From NCBI GenBank assembly GCA_034509755.1, contig CM067552.1:15223001-15287000 (forward strand): 64,000 bases of DNA, written 5' to 3'. The first letter of the stretch is position 1; every line of letters starts with the position of its first letter. Both the position numbers and the translations under genes were made by a program. Shown here piece after piece: positions 1-10,581 of this stretch. The DNA comes from Anisodus tanguticus (Eukaryota; Streptophyta; Magnoliopsida; Solanales; Solanaceae). The notes beneath the pieces are model-generated. The model saw nothing but the letters and a program-made list of their open reading frames with translations. It ran no database searches and was not told the DNA's origin.

Positions 1-612
1 GAGCAAACCTCCAGGCTTCTCAAGCTCGATCATAACTTACTAACAATTCAGGCTTTGAGCTACAAATGCGATAATATCTTTCTTCATGTCATTCCACTAA
101 TAAACCAGTCGAAGGTCATGATACATCTTTGTCGATCAAAGATGAATGGAATATCTAGACTGGTGGATTTCGGCCATAATTTGCTCTCAAAGTCCTACAT
201 TCAGGACACATAGACTACCTTGATAAGTAAATACTCTGTCTCCTATGAGTTACAATATCTGCTTCTTTTTTAAGGAGATTCCCTCTTTCATTCGGACCAA
301 CTCAGGGTTATCAAATTGCCTCACTTTCACTTCAGCTATTAAGGATGATTTTGCGATATTCTACACCGCTGCTTCTCAACCATCTGTATCCATCAGCAGC
401 ACATTTAAACAAGCTAAACGATGTATTTCTTTGTTCATCTCCAACTTATTGGCTTCAACACCATATAAACTCCCCGTAGACTTATGGCTTAGGGCATCAG
501 CTACGACATTTGCATTAATACAGTGATAGCGGTTAAGCCCCATAGTGAAGGTACATTTCAAATGTGCTCTCAACCAGTCTACATAGTCATCATCACAACA
601 GAACATATCCTC
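1..612 (-). pseudogene. Ty3/gypsy RNase H-integrase fragment, decayed
   Basis: Read on the minus strand, 606-376 is open and carries the end of a gypsy RNase H domain: the stretch NANVVADALSHKSTGSL matches the conserved junction between RNase H and integrase. Downstream (375 to 1) the frame continues with several stops. It shows the HHCC-type integrase zinc-binding region: a YSIH-like motif near 170, then KMYHDLRLVY and a C-x2-C-like pair near 15-35 followed by LEKPGG. These would be the N-terminal integrase of a retrotransposon polyprotein, the part that helps bind LTR ends. The rest of integrase lies left of the window. At least four in-frame stops show the copy is dead. The upstream edge near 612 is not sharply defined. 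The family assignment is firm; the lineage within gypsy is not. Confidence 0.8.
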
Positions 613-2230
613 GGCTAGAGTCTCTTGACCCTATCTTACTCGACCATTCCACTCTCGAACGATGTCAGCAACCCTATCTTAGGACCCTAATAGGTGCATA
701 AGAGTCAATTCCCCGAATTCCCATAAGTGGCAGGAAAGGGTTTCTACCTCTACTACAATGGTCTAGATATAAAATCATGAAATCTCTACTGTATGTTATC
801 CTCTCGAAGTCTAGAAAAGATAAATGCCCACCTGTCTTTGATTTGGTTCCCGAAATTTTGACAAGTGACTTGAAGGTTATCTTTCCTACATTCCGGATCT
901 AGGTACGAAGGTCCCTCGATTTTATACTAGTAGGTTACACCCTTGGAAATATCTATGTAGGTTTTGACATTATTCTAAAGCTCGGTATATGTCACAAAGG
1001 ATGACAGGGACTAGGTCAAAGTATTTGGTTTCTCCATATGAGGTTATGCTATGGCCATGAAAGATAACATGGGTGACAAAAATGACACGAGTATCTATTG
1101 CTTGATGTCGATCTTTGGGAAATACCATAGTTCCTAGAAGTCAGATGAAAAAGGCTAGGGGTCGGGTGGCTTCCCATTTGGCGTAAGACCGAAACTCCAC
1201 GGAGTGTTTTAGATATCCCTGTTTGGACCCAAAGAGATCCCTAAAGGCTACATTTGGGCAAAATATTTAATTGGCACTAGATAGGCATAAGAACTTCATG
1301 ATCTCATCGGGAATAGGCTTATGGGGTACTGGAAAGTTGCGGTCAACTTTCTTCCACCTTCTCATGCATGTCCTAATGTTATCTATGCAATCTCAAATTT
1401 CCTCTAAGGTCGGGGTCATCTCAAAATCTCCGAACATAAACACCATTCTATCACAATCTCAATATCCGGTAAGGACTTCTAACAATTTCCTATTTCCTTT
1501 CATGGTCATGAGTGAGGGTAGGTGCCCTAGACATTTAATTATTTCTCATTGTTGTGGGCATCTAGCCACGACCATCAAAATCTCTGTATCTCTGGTGCGT
1601 CTAAAACAATATCAAACATGAGGTTGGTATGCATCTATAAAATAGAGCACGATTAATCTTTCCCTCCCAAAGGACAATGGTTTATTACATAAGGCACAAT
1701 CATGTTTCCATACAGTGTCTTTGGGTCATAGACCGTCAAGACACGAAGTAGTCATCCTAATAGGTTAAGATACATCTAAAATATCTGAACCCGTCTAGGT
1801 AAGCATGCGTTATTTTAGTAGGGATTTGCTTCGCTTTATCTTAGCCAAACTAGAGTGGTTTAGAAAATGACTAAGGGGCCCGAGCGGACTACTCAAGGTG
1901 AACCGTTGTCAACTGTTGGACAACCGCAAACCAACTCCGTCTTCAACGTGTTCCAAAGAAAGTAATTTTGTTTTTTACTAGAGGATGATTGCAAAACCGC
2001 ATACCCATCTTTATGCACTGATACAAGTGTGTGTGTGTGTGCCATTTGGCGGAATAATGAGATGCATGAATGATAGTTATAATTTATGGGAAATTAAACA
2101 CATAAGCAATTTATATCAATTAAAATGTGTTGTATTGGAAACCTTATGGTTAGAACCTAGGTTTATCCTCACCATAGACGCCATTTGTTACTGTTCACCT
2201 TTACGCGGAGGCATAAAATGTACTAAGAGG
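613..2230. other. Non-coding stretch, no gene recognised
   Basis: I read both strands and found no recognisable protein family, RNA gene or LTR ends. The longest open frame (1271-1621, plus) has no motif I know and no coding-like context. A short (GT)n run lies near 2027-2040. The region is probably old repeat DNA. Confidence 0.4.
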
Positions 2231-2470
2231 TTGTTGGTGCTCTAAATCGGATAATTTGCGTTTTAGAGTCGCCACCTAATTTATAGGTAAATTAGGAAAA
2301 CTGAGTTAAAAGGGTTTATTCAGAAACGTTTGTGGAAAAACCTTTTTAAACCAGAGTCAAGGTAAGGGTTCTGGTGATCCCTCGGGAAATATGTTATACA
2401 CCCTGGTATTAAGGATCCGTAGAATACGGTTGACCTTCGGTTTCTATAGCATGTTTAAACTTATAAATTG
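2231..2470. repeat. Possible dispersed-repeat fragment (TAGAGTCGCCACCTAA type)
   Basis: The segment reads like a phrase I associate with dispersed plant repeats: TAGAGTCGCCACCTAA, then a GGGTTCTGGTGATCCCT-like stretch, then AAGGATCCGTAGAATACGG with GGTTGACC. I cannot define ends or orientation. This is a recognition-based call and needs a repeat-library match. Confidence 0.3.
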
Positions 2471-3149
2471 CTCAAAAATGTTTACTTTTAGCAAAAATTC
2501 ATGTCATTCATCTCATCTCTAACTTGATTTTTAAAAAATCAAGGAGTTAAATTCTGCCAAAATAACGCATGTAGGGGTAATTTGTCAATCCATTTAAGAC
2601 TAAAGCACACTCAAACATTCCTTATATTTTTTTTGTAAATGTTTTAAGTTCAAAGGAGTATAATTTATTTTGAAATGACATGTTGGAACTTAAAAAATTG
2701 AAATAAGTTTTTTCATTTCCATGCTATTTGTGAAAGGGTCAATTCATATTCTACATTTTTTTGCGAAACTGCATGTCAACTCAAATTCTTAAGTTTTTAG
2801 TTTAAATGTTCACATTACTTTAGTTGGGATTGGCCCAAAAATAGTCCACAAATATGTTTTATTAAATTCAGCCCATTTTCATTTGCTTTTCAAAAATAAG
2901 ACTTGTCCAAATTATTCAGCCCATTGCATGAAGAAAAAATTCCATTTTTATTTGATTTCAGCCCAAAATGATCCAATTGGTTTTAAATCCAAAAATCAGT
3001 CCAATTTCTCATCCATTAAAAATATACGAACAACGTTAATTATTTTGAAATCCATTTTTGAGATGATTCTAGCTAAACGATGTACGTATCGTTTACCTAT
3101 CCTAAGCCATAACCATAAAAGGGGTTCCAATATATATAAAAATATATAT
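2471..3149. other. AT-rich non-coding DNA with GCCCA/TGGGC motifs
   Basis: No gene is seen. The stretch is AT-rich with long T and A runs. From about 2825 it begins a series of GGCCCA, CAGCCCA and TGGGC words that continues to about 3890 on the far side of the SINE. It is a likely decayed LTR or repeat interior. Confidence 0.35.
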
Positions 3150-3337
3150 TTTACTGGTAAAGTTGCTGCCATATGACCATGAGGTCATGGGTTCAAGCCA
3201 TTGAAATAGCCTCTTGCAGAAATGTGAGGTAAGGCTGCGTACAATAGACCCTTGTGGTCCGGGCCTTCCCCGGACCCCGCGCATAGCGGGAGCTTAGTGC
3301 ATCGGACTGCCCTTTTATTATACAAGTATTATACATA
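3150..3337 (+). mobile_element. tRNA-derived SINE (Au/TS-like)
   Basis: The body starts ACTGGTAAAGTTGCTGCC and contains a pol III B-box-like GGGTTCAAGCC near 3190. It then has the highly conserved plant SINE core GCTGCGTACAATAGACCC, a GC-rich fold (GGTCCGGG...CCCCGGACC), CGCGCATAGCGGGAGC, and ends CTGCCCTTTT. This is the organisation of the Au/TS SINEs: a tRNA-related 5' part, an unrelated body and a T-rich tail. They are non-autonomous, pol III-transcribed and mobilised by LINE machinery. A 12-bp direct repeat, ATAAAAATATAT, flanks the element at 3136-3147 and 3338-3349 and fits a target duplication, although the local AT-richness weakens that. The A box is less clear. The element sits inside the GGCCCA-rich repeat DNA. 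Confidence 0.85.
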
Positions 3338-5382
3338 ATAAAAATATATTGAAAGAAAATGAGATAAGTTTAGGCTGGTGGGCCTACCTAAGTCCACCAG
3401 TTGGTTATTTTCACGCATAGTTGGGTCTTCATGTGCAGCTACAAGTGTCGTACATGACAAAATAATATTTAGTTGGGCCTTAGCCCAACCAACTTAAGAG
3501 GAATGAGAAGGCCCACAGGGTCATCCCACGTGCATGGACAGAGAGGAGAAGAAGGGAAAACGAGGATATAAGTTAGAATGCACCCATAATTATCATAAAG
3601 GCATTATTATCGACAAAGAAATTTACGACTACCAGTGATCTTAATTAAAAGGAAGGGAACAAGTTGACAATTGCACACAACATACAAAGGAAAAAATGGG
3701 CTAAGCCCAAATCCAACAAATGGTGGGATTCTTTTAGGAAATGAAAAATCACATGGGCCTTGCCCAATTAAGTCGAATGACTATCATAAAAACAAAACAG
3801 GGAGTCGGGGATAAGTGGACCAATGCCCAACATACATATAAAAACAATCAAGAACATGGAGGAAGGAAGATAAATAGGCCAGGCCCGAATGATTAAAACA
3901 AAAACTATCTTTACATGATATATACAAAGGAGATACCTAACATGTATACCATATATATTGTTATCTGGTATACATGTTGTATATCAGCACATGTCATAGG
4001 AAAACACAATGGAAAGAAGAAGTAAGCACATAAAAAGGGTATATGAAGTATACAACACTCGTACTTCCCCACAAATTGTTTCATATGCCCCCATGATACT
4101 CAATTAACATAAACTCAAAGATCCTAATGTTCAGACATGATAACTAGAACAACTACATCATTCCTATGGATTTACACAAACTGCTTGGCGAACATGTCAA
4201 ATTACAAATTTCATATCACATTTATTAAATTCAAACATTGAAGGTAGAGCCTATCTCAGTTCAAGTCAGTAGCCATATCAAGTACTAGCTAAGTTAAACA
4301 AGGAATTTAAAATTAACAGCATATGACAAAATCTAAACACAAAATTCTTTTTAAACTAACACTATGATCATGTTAATAGTTCATATGGCTCCTAGCTGCC
4401 ACAAGATTATATAATAGTAACACAAAAGTATGGTTTTGCAGTTCATCTCATATAGTCTAGCTTTGACAAGTGCGGGAACTCTAAATATGCAATGAGGATA
4501 CAACCTACATAGCACATGTTTCATCTAATTTTCCTTATGTAGTCAAATAACTCCACCAAGAAAGTAAAAGATAGATGAGGAAGGACCTATTAAGGGTATT
4601 TATCTAGGACAGTCATATCTCCCTTTTCATACTAGTGTCTTAAACACATAGCATTTTGAAGAAGTAAACATATATTGGCCCTATACAAGCAATAGGTTTT
4701 GCCAAGGATAAATTCAGCGAAGATAGGAACAAGGCATACTACCGAGACACACACAGTACTGCTAGTTTCTCATGAATGGAAAACTCATTAAGACTTAGAT
4801 GAAAAATTCTAGTTCTTAATTTATCAGGTCAAGCATCAAGTCCTGAAGTAAAACCATCTCAAATAAATGCGCAAATACATGTATTGTAATCAAACTTATA
4901 TCCCTCTATGATGCTTTATTATCCTAACTGATATGAATGCAAACAGACATAACCAAAGAGGCAAACAAGCAAGATGTTTTGGACTCGACTAACATATTGA
5001 AGTCTAATAAAACTTTGTGAATCAATTCTTTAAGTTAGCATACATAAGTTGGCCTAACTTTACAATTTACAACTGTCAATAACACATAGCAGCTAGAACA
5101 ATGGTTCAGAGGTTTTTGTTACTTATCTATGTATGCATTTAGACTCGATGGTTAGACTTATAAATATACAGTGGTAACATGGAATGCATAGATGGATACA
5201 AGCAGTCCCTTATTATGTATACATTACACAACCTTAGCCCTTCTAAAAAAACTCCAGAAAGTGCCTAACATCCTCCAAGATTAAACTTGATGCAGATAGG
5301 CACAGTGGATTACATGTTTAGAGACAACTTCAAATAGTTTGCAATTAAAGCAGAAAGGGCAAATAAGCAGACTATTGTTATC
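3338..5382. other. Non-coding, repeat-derived stretch
   Basis: No gene is recognised. The first 550 bp continue the GGCCCA/TGGGC-rich sequence interrupted by the SINE. A perfect 13-bp inverted repeat (AACATGTATACCA at 3939-3951, TGGTATACATGTT at 3966-3978) lies inside. The remainder to 5382 is AT-rich without open frames of note. Confidence 0.4.
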
Positions 5383-5754
5383 ATGGGGCAACTCAATAAA
5401 TTTGTTGCAAAGGATATTACTACAGCTCTTAAGCCACTGAAGCTCGCCATAAAGGCATCTCATGAGGTGTTATATGCTCGCTTAGATGGGTTTGAGATTA
5501 GGCTAGGGGCACTTGAGCGGTCGGGTCCGAGTAGTGATATTGGGTCACTTCAGATAGAGTTACAAGAGTTGAAGGACGTAGTTCAGGGATTGCAGGCATG
5601 TGATCAGGTTATGTTGGAGGATCCGAATCCGACCACACTAGTGGACTTGGCTAAATTTTTCCATGTTGACAATTTGATTGAGAATGATGATTCCCCGATT
5701 GCTACTCCTTCAGACAATAGGGGAAAAGGAAAAGGGATAAGGTGGATGAGTTGA
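5383..5754 (+). CDS. Coiled-coil ORF of an LTR element (plant transposon-domain type)
   Basis: An open frame of 123 aa starts MGQLNKFVAKDITTALKPLK. It has no catalytic motif. It is rich in charged and leucine heptad-like stretches (IRLGALERSG near residue 45-55, LQIELQELKDVVQGLQ near 65-80), then an acidic segment and a basic KGKGK end. This resembles the C-terminal part of proteins that follow the 'putative plant transposon protein' domain in Solanaceae elements, where ALTPLRAEI-like text and ELRKDV-like coiled coil are common. That is recalled family knowledge, not an alignment. The ORF lies about 1.8 kb upstream of a polypurine tract and 3' LTR, so it is probably part of that element's internal region. 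The frame is lost after 5754. It is likely truncated and may not be expressed. Confidence 0.45.
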   Translation: MGQLNKFVAKDITTALKPLKLAIKASHEVLYARLDGFEIRLGALERSGPSSDIGSLQIELQELKDVVQGLQACDQVMLEDPNPTTLVDLAKFFHVDNLIENDDSPIATPSDNRGKGKGIRWMS

Positions 5755-7550
5755 GTGATTAGCCATTAGAGGTGACTAGGGCTAGGCTACACATAATGGA
5801 AGAGCAGTTGGTACTGCTAGCCAAATGAAAGCCCCTCATCGATAATTACCCCACTTAAGTTCCCAGCGAGGTTGTAGGGGCCTCATCCAGCAGTGGTTTG
5901 GCCAGAGTGAGCGTGCCTCCACCTCTATCTCTGCCAGTGCTAGAGTCTACTATTGCTGATACTACTGTGGCTGCTGAGATTTATTCCTCAGATGCCACAT
6001 TACCTCGAGATGAGCCTCGCTCCTAGTGCGCCTCAGGTAGTTTTTACTCCCTTGTCTTTATTTTGATGCATTAGGGAAATGCATGATTTTTTGTTTGGCG
6101 GTGCGCTATTTGATTGTATGTAGTGTAAATATACGTTTAGGACCCCTTCAACTTTTCTTTGCTATGGTTCTTTTCCCGAGGGGTTTTGTTTCTGTTGAAC
6201 CTGGAATGTTTAGGTTGTGTTTAGATAAAATAGAGTAATGATGACATATATGGTCTTGGTTTGAGTAACTTAAGGCATGTTCGATGTTTGATATTTGAAA
6301 AACTCCCCTCTGATATTTTTGTGATGTATACTCGGAATGTGTTGCTTAATTGACATGCTTGATTCTTTTTGTGACACTTAGTATTGGACTACCGTGTGTG
6401 TTGAATACTTAACGGGAAAGTCAGTGTGTGAATAATCCTTATGCCAGTGTGTTGTGAGATTTTTATATATGTTCTCTTATTATATGTGCAATCTAGAACT
6501 TGTCTGGTTAGTCGTGTCATGTTTCTTAGGATCAGTTAAGCTGTGAAGTGATCTTAGACCTTGTTTTTTTGATATTGAATCCTTTTTTTCTTTTCATGAG
6601 CCTAACCTGTGTACATAAAATATCCCTTGTTCCCCATTGTGAGCCTATAAGCCTGTTCTTTGACTAGTCGTGAATGAGCCGATACGCTTTGTTCTGAATA
6701 TCTCTATAATTTGCACCCGGTCCCTCCTTGACACTTAAAAATGACAAAAAATATGCTAAAAGCCTAAGTTGGGGGGATGTGTGAAATATGGGAAAATGAG
6801 GCTTTTGCCTAAAAGTTAGGTAGACGTGAGTTACCTAGGTACTGAAAACGGTGTGGTGGTTGTAAATAATGAGCAAAAAATAAGAAAAATAAAGAAGAAA
6901 ATACTGAAAATTAGTACAAAAAATAGAGTAGAAAATAAACCTCACCGAGGAAACAAAAGAAAAAAAGAGAAAAATAAGGTCGTAAAAAGTGAAATAAGTA
7001 TAGTGTTCAAGGAGGGTAAGTCACTATTGTCAAAATATACATCCTACCCATCCCTAAGCCTACATTACAACCCTAAGAAAGTCCTAATGTGATCACAGTC
7101 GAACTGTCTGAAGTAGCAGGCATTGAAAATAAGGGCAAGCATATGGAATTTGAATGTATAGTTTGAGAACTTCGTTGTGAGTGTGAGTGTTTCTCTTCTT
7201 TATAGTATTTTGTCCCATGTGTTTGTATATATGTATGTTGGGGAATTATTTGGTCTAGGTGAGGGCATAAGGGTTGGTGAAGTGATTGGTTTTCCCGTAA
7301 GTTGAGATTCATGTGGACAACGGTTTCTGTAATAACTTGATGTCACTAATTGAAGCTTCATTGTTAGTTGCAATAGTTTTGAGTCATACATCGTGTTGAG
7401 TAATATGGATATGGGGAGAGTCATGTTTTTATGAGAGATGTGCCGATAGTTAGTTGCAAAAACCACTGCAGACATTTTTACTTTGTGATATCTAAGCATT
7501 TGTGTTAGTATTGTGTGTTTTTTTACTTGCTTGAGGACAAGAAAAGACTT
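5755..7550 (+). other. Internal/untranslated region of LTR element C, no intact gene
   Basis: No intact gene. Phrases such as CTAAGTTGGGGGGATGTG near 6762-6780 and TTGCTTGAGGACAAG near 7527 are typical of the stretch just before the 3' LTR in plant elements of this kind. The 88-aa basic frame at 6826-7092 is low-complexity lysine-rich sequence and is not supported as a gene. Confidence 0.5.
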
Positions 7551-7564
7551 TAAGTTGGGGGTGT
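7551..7564 (+). promoter_or_regulatory. Polypurine tract of element C
   Basis: TAAGTTGGGGGTGT directly precedes an LTR start TGATGT. It is the expected plus-strand priming tract next to a 3' LTR. Confidence 0.6.
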
Positions 7565-8478
7565 TGATGTGTCGTACAATTACGACACATTTGATTCTTT
7601 TTTACTATAAGTTTTACATGTTTTTAAGCAAGTCTGAGTCGTTTTGATGTGTTTTATTTATGTTTCATTTAATTAATGTTCGAAAAGGAAACCAAGGAAA
7701 TTGAAGTAAAGTCCCCTTATTTGTGGATTGTACGGACCCCACACATATTTTTATGGACCTTATAATTGAGCCGTAAAAGTATAGCTGAGGCAAAAAACAT
7801 GAGAAGTGAGGATGGATGCCTATGATGGGGTTATACAGGCCGTATATATTTGTACGGACCCAAAAATCCAACGTATAATCTGACCTAATGTACGAAGATC
7901 ATGAAGAATAGATTGTACGGTTCCGTAATAATTTATACGAATGGTACAAGTATGCCATTTCATTGGACCGTATAATTTTATATGGACCGTACTTAATTTT
8001 ACGGTCCGTCGAATTTGATGACAGGGGTAGTTTTGTCTGGTTTTTATTTTGAGTTTTTACTTGTATACACTTTATAGGGTTTGTAAATTATTTTATCTTC
8101 AGTTTTAAGACTTGTATCTATAGTATCAAATACTTAAGTATTTTGAGGCTTTTAAGAACAAGTTATCATATTTTAATCATCGTATGAGTGTAAGTTTCAA
8201 TGACAATTTTAAAGCTTTTTGTTATTGTTAATACCTAGAGCATAACAGCTAACCTAATCGAGGACACAACCTTGGTTTCTTAATCATCTAAATTTAAATC
8301 AAGTCAATATAGCTGTTAAAATTACACAATTTTTTACAACCTTTATGGAATTAGAACAAAGACATACGATAGTAAATATTTCTCACCATATTTCCTGTGG
8401 GATTCGACCCCTAGATGGGTTACTATATTAGACAACGTCCGCTTTACGCCATAACTTAGGTTTAATTTGAGCGTATCA
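7565..8478 (+). repeat. 3' LTR of element C (914 bp)
   Basis: It begins TGATGTGTCG right after a polypurine tract and ends GAGCGTATCA, so it has the TG...CA ends of an LTR. The same family occurs at 58356, which starts TGATGTGTCGTTG, shares the TGTTTTTAAGCAAGT phrase and ends GAGCGTATCA. That copy is followed by a tRNA-Asp-type primer site, which places the family in Ty3/gypsy (Athila/Tat-type primer use). The 7.7-8.0 kb part holds several TACGGACCGTA-like dyads. After 8478 the sequence switches to the minus-strand LTR of element G, so C appears inserted there. The left end of C and its other target duplication were not found. Confidence 0.75.
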
Positions 8479-9210
8479 GGAAACACTACCTGCTGAGGCG
8501 AATCCACTTAAAAACTCGGACATCCGTTGGGGCGAAAGAAAAAGTCGTAGAGGCGCACCCGCCCCTGCGAGGAACCTGATCGCTAAGGCGGACCGTCAGC
8601 TCATGGAAGAACCTCCCTTATACAAGTCAGGCCTCTGTTGAGGCAGACCCGCAGAAGTGGAAGCGACGGTGCTGTGGTGAACACCAGACACCAACAATGC
8701 CCCAAAAACATCCCAACTCTCTATCAACCACCTAGAACACTTAAGAGACCTCACAGACACAAACCAAACATGCATTCGTATCAGAAAACACATTCCAAAC
8801 CTGCTCGAGCACTCGGATTTGGCATAAATGGTCTCTAAGGCGCGGGTTTGACTAAAGTCAACTCTTAAGTTCTAATTCCACAATATTGTAACTAAACCCC
8901 CAAACACACCCGGCTCCCTCGGGACCCAAACCAAAGGCTTTACTAAATCATAAACCCCATTCCGGAGCTAATGGAACCAATAAAACTATGAACAGAGTGC
9001 ATTTACCCAATAGTCAAATATGGCCAAACTCTTCTATTTTTTTAACTTGGAATTTCTCAAATCTACCAAAGTGGGTCCGAAACCTACCCAATCGCCTCAG
9101 GAACTTTGTTACCCATTCCCGCATGTCACAAGAAAGTAAATAAAGACTCGTGAATGGTAATTTAAGAGTTTCTAGGAAAAATAAGCAAAATGACATTTTA
9201 AGTTGTTACA
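8479..9210 (-). repeat. Partial 3' LTR of element G
   Basis: It reads inward from TGTAACAACTT at 9210 and aligns by eye with 11820-12576. It is broken at 8479 by the end of element C (GCGTATCA at 8471-8478). It contains the GC-rich dyad CGCTAAGGCGGACC (8581-8594). Confidence 0.7.
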
Positions 9211-9249
9211 TCAGGTACAACTTAATAAACGTTCGTTCTCGAATGGTAA

Positions 9250-10580
9250 AGAAAAGGAAATACCTGGACTCTCAAAGAGGTCGGGGTAGTTAGCCCACAT
9301 ATCGGACTCATTCTCCCATGTAGCCTCCTCTACTGGGCGATTCCTCCATTGTACTTTCACAGAAGCTATCTCTTTGGACCTCAACTTTCGGACCTACCTG
9401 TCTAAAATACCTACAGGCCCCTCCACATAAGCTATATTCTGATCAAGCATAATTGAATCCTATCTAATCACATGAAATCCATCAACAACATACTTTTTCA
9501 GCATCGACACATGGAATATAGGGTGCACACCAGATAAACCAGGAGGTAAAGCCAACTCATAGGCCACATCCCCAACTCTGTCCATAATTTCGAAAGGACC
9601 AATAAACCTTTGGCTAAGCTTGCCTTTCTTTCTGAATCTTATCACACCCTTCATGGGTGAAAACCTTCGGCAAAACCCACTCAACAACTATAAACTCCAA
9701 CGGGCGAACCCTCCGATCGACTTAACTCTTTGTCTACTCTGGGTTGTAAGAAGTCGATCTTTGATCAACTTAACTTTATCCAATGAATACCTTAAAAGAT
9801 CAATACCCCAAGGTCGAACCTTAAAAGCATCAAACCACCCGATGGGAAAACGACACCTTCTACCATACAAGGCCTCAAACAATTCTATCTCAATACTGGA
9901 ATGGTAAATGTTGTTGTAAGCAAACTCCGCCAAGGGTACAAACTGGTCCCAATGACAACCAAAGTCAATCACATAGGCTCGCGACATATCCTCGAGAACC
10001 TGAATAGTCTACTTAGACTGGCTATGGATCTGAGGGTGAAAGATTGTACTAAGCTCCACTCTAGTACCCAACTACTTCTGCATAACTGCTAAAAGTGAGA
10101 AGTGAACTACGTACCCCAATCAGAAATTATAGAAATAGGCAGCCCGTGCTATTGAACTATCTCTCGAATGTAGATCCTAGCCAACTTCTACAAATTATAA
10201 GTAGTCTGAACTGGAATGAAATGGGTGGATTTGGTCAACTTGTCCCCAATAACCCATATAACATCAAACTTGCCTAAGATACGGGGCTATCCTACCATGA
10301 AATCCATGGCAATCCGCTCAAACTTCCACTTAAGAATGGGCATCCTCTGAAGCACATCACCAAGCCTCTGGTGCTCATATTTTACATGTTGGCAATTCAA
10401 ACACTGGGACACAAACTCTACTACGTCCCTCTTAATCCTGCACCACCAATAATATTGTCTCAAGTCACGGTACATTTTCGTAGCTCCTAGGTGAATAGAG
10501 TACTTCGAACTATGGGCCTCCTCCATAATCAGTCGGGTAAGTTAGCTTATGTGCCCGGTATACACACGGGGTTGTAGTAG
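9250..10580 (-). pseudogene. Gypsy integrase plus chromodomain, decayed
   Basis: The minus-strand blocks in order are as follows. 10526-10287 is the HHCC integrase head (HSSKYSIHLG, then CLNCQHVKYEH) and the start of the catalytic core. 10286-9990 is core sequence with stops and frameshifts. 9987-9688 has AEFAYNN and FEALYGRRCR. 9687-9460 is the integrase C-terminal domain (GKLSQRFIGPFEI, LSGVHPIFHVSMLKKYV). After one stop, 9455-9265 encodes a chromodomain-like tail (ILDR.VRKLRSKEIASVKVQW, then EEATWENESDMWANYP). Chromodomains in this position define chromoviruses and are thought to steer integration to heterochromatin. At least five stops or shifts make the copy inactive. The integrase is cut upstream at about 10575, next to the LTR. 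Confidence 0.85.
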
Positions 10581-10581
10581 C

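Noticed and set aside
5383..5754. Considered as an independent host gene
   Set aside because: It lies within the span leading to a polypurine tract and LTR and resembles element-encoded coiled-coil proteins, so it is listed as part of the element.
6826..7092. Lysine-rich 88-codon frame
   Set aside because: Low-complexity A-rich DNA in the untranslated part of element C, with no family features.
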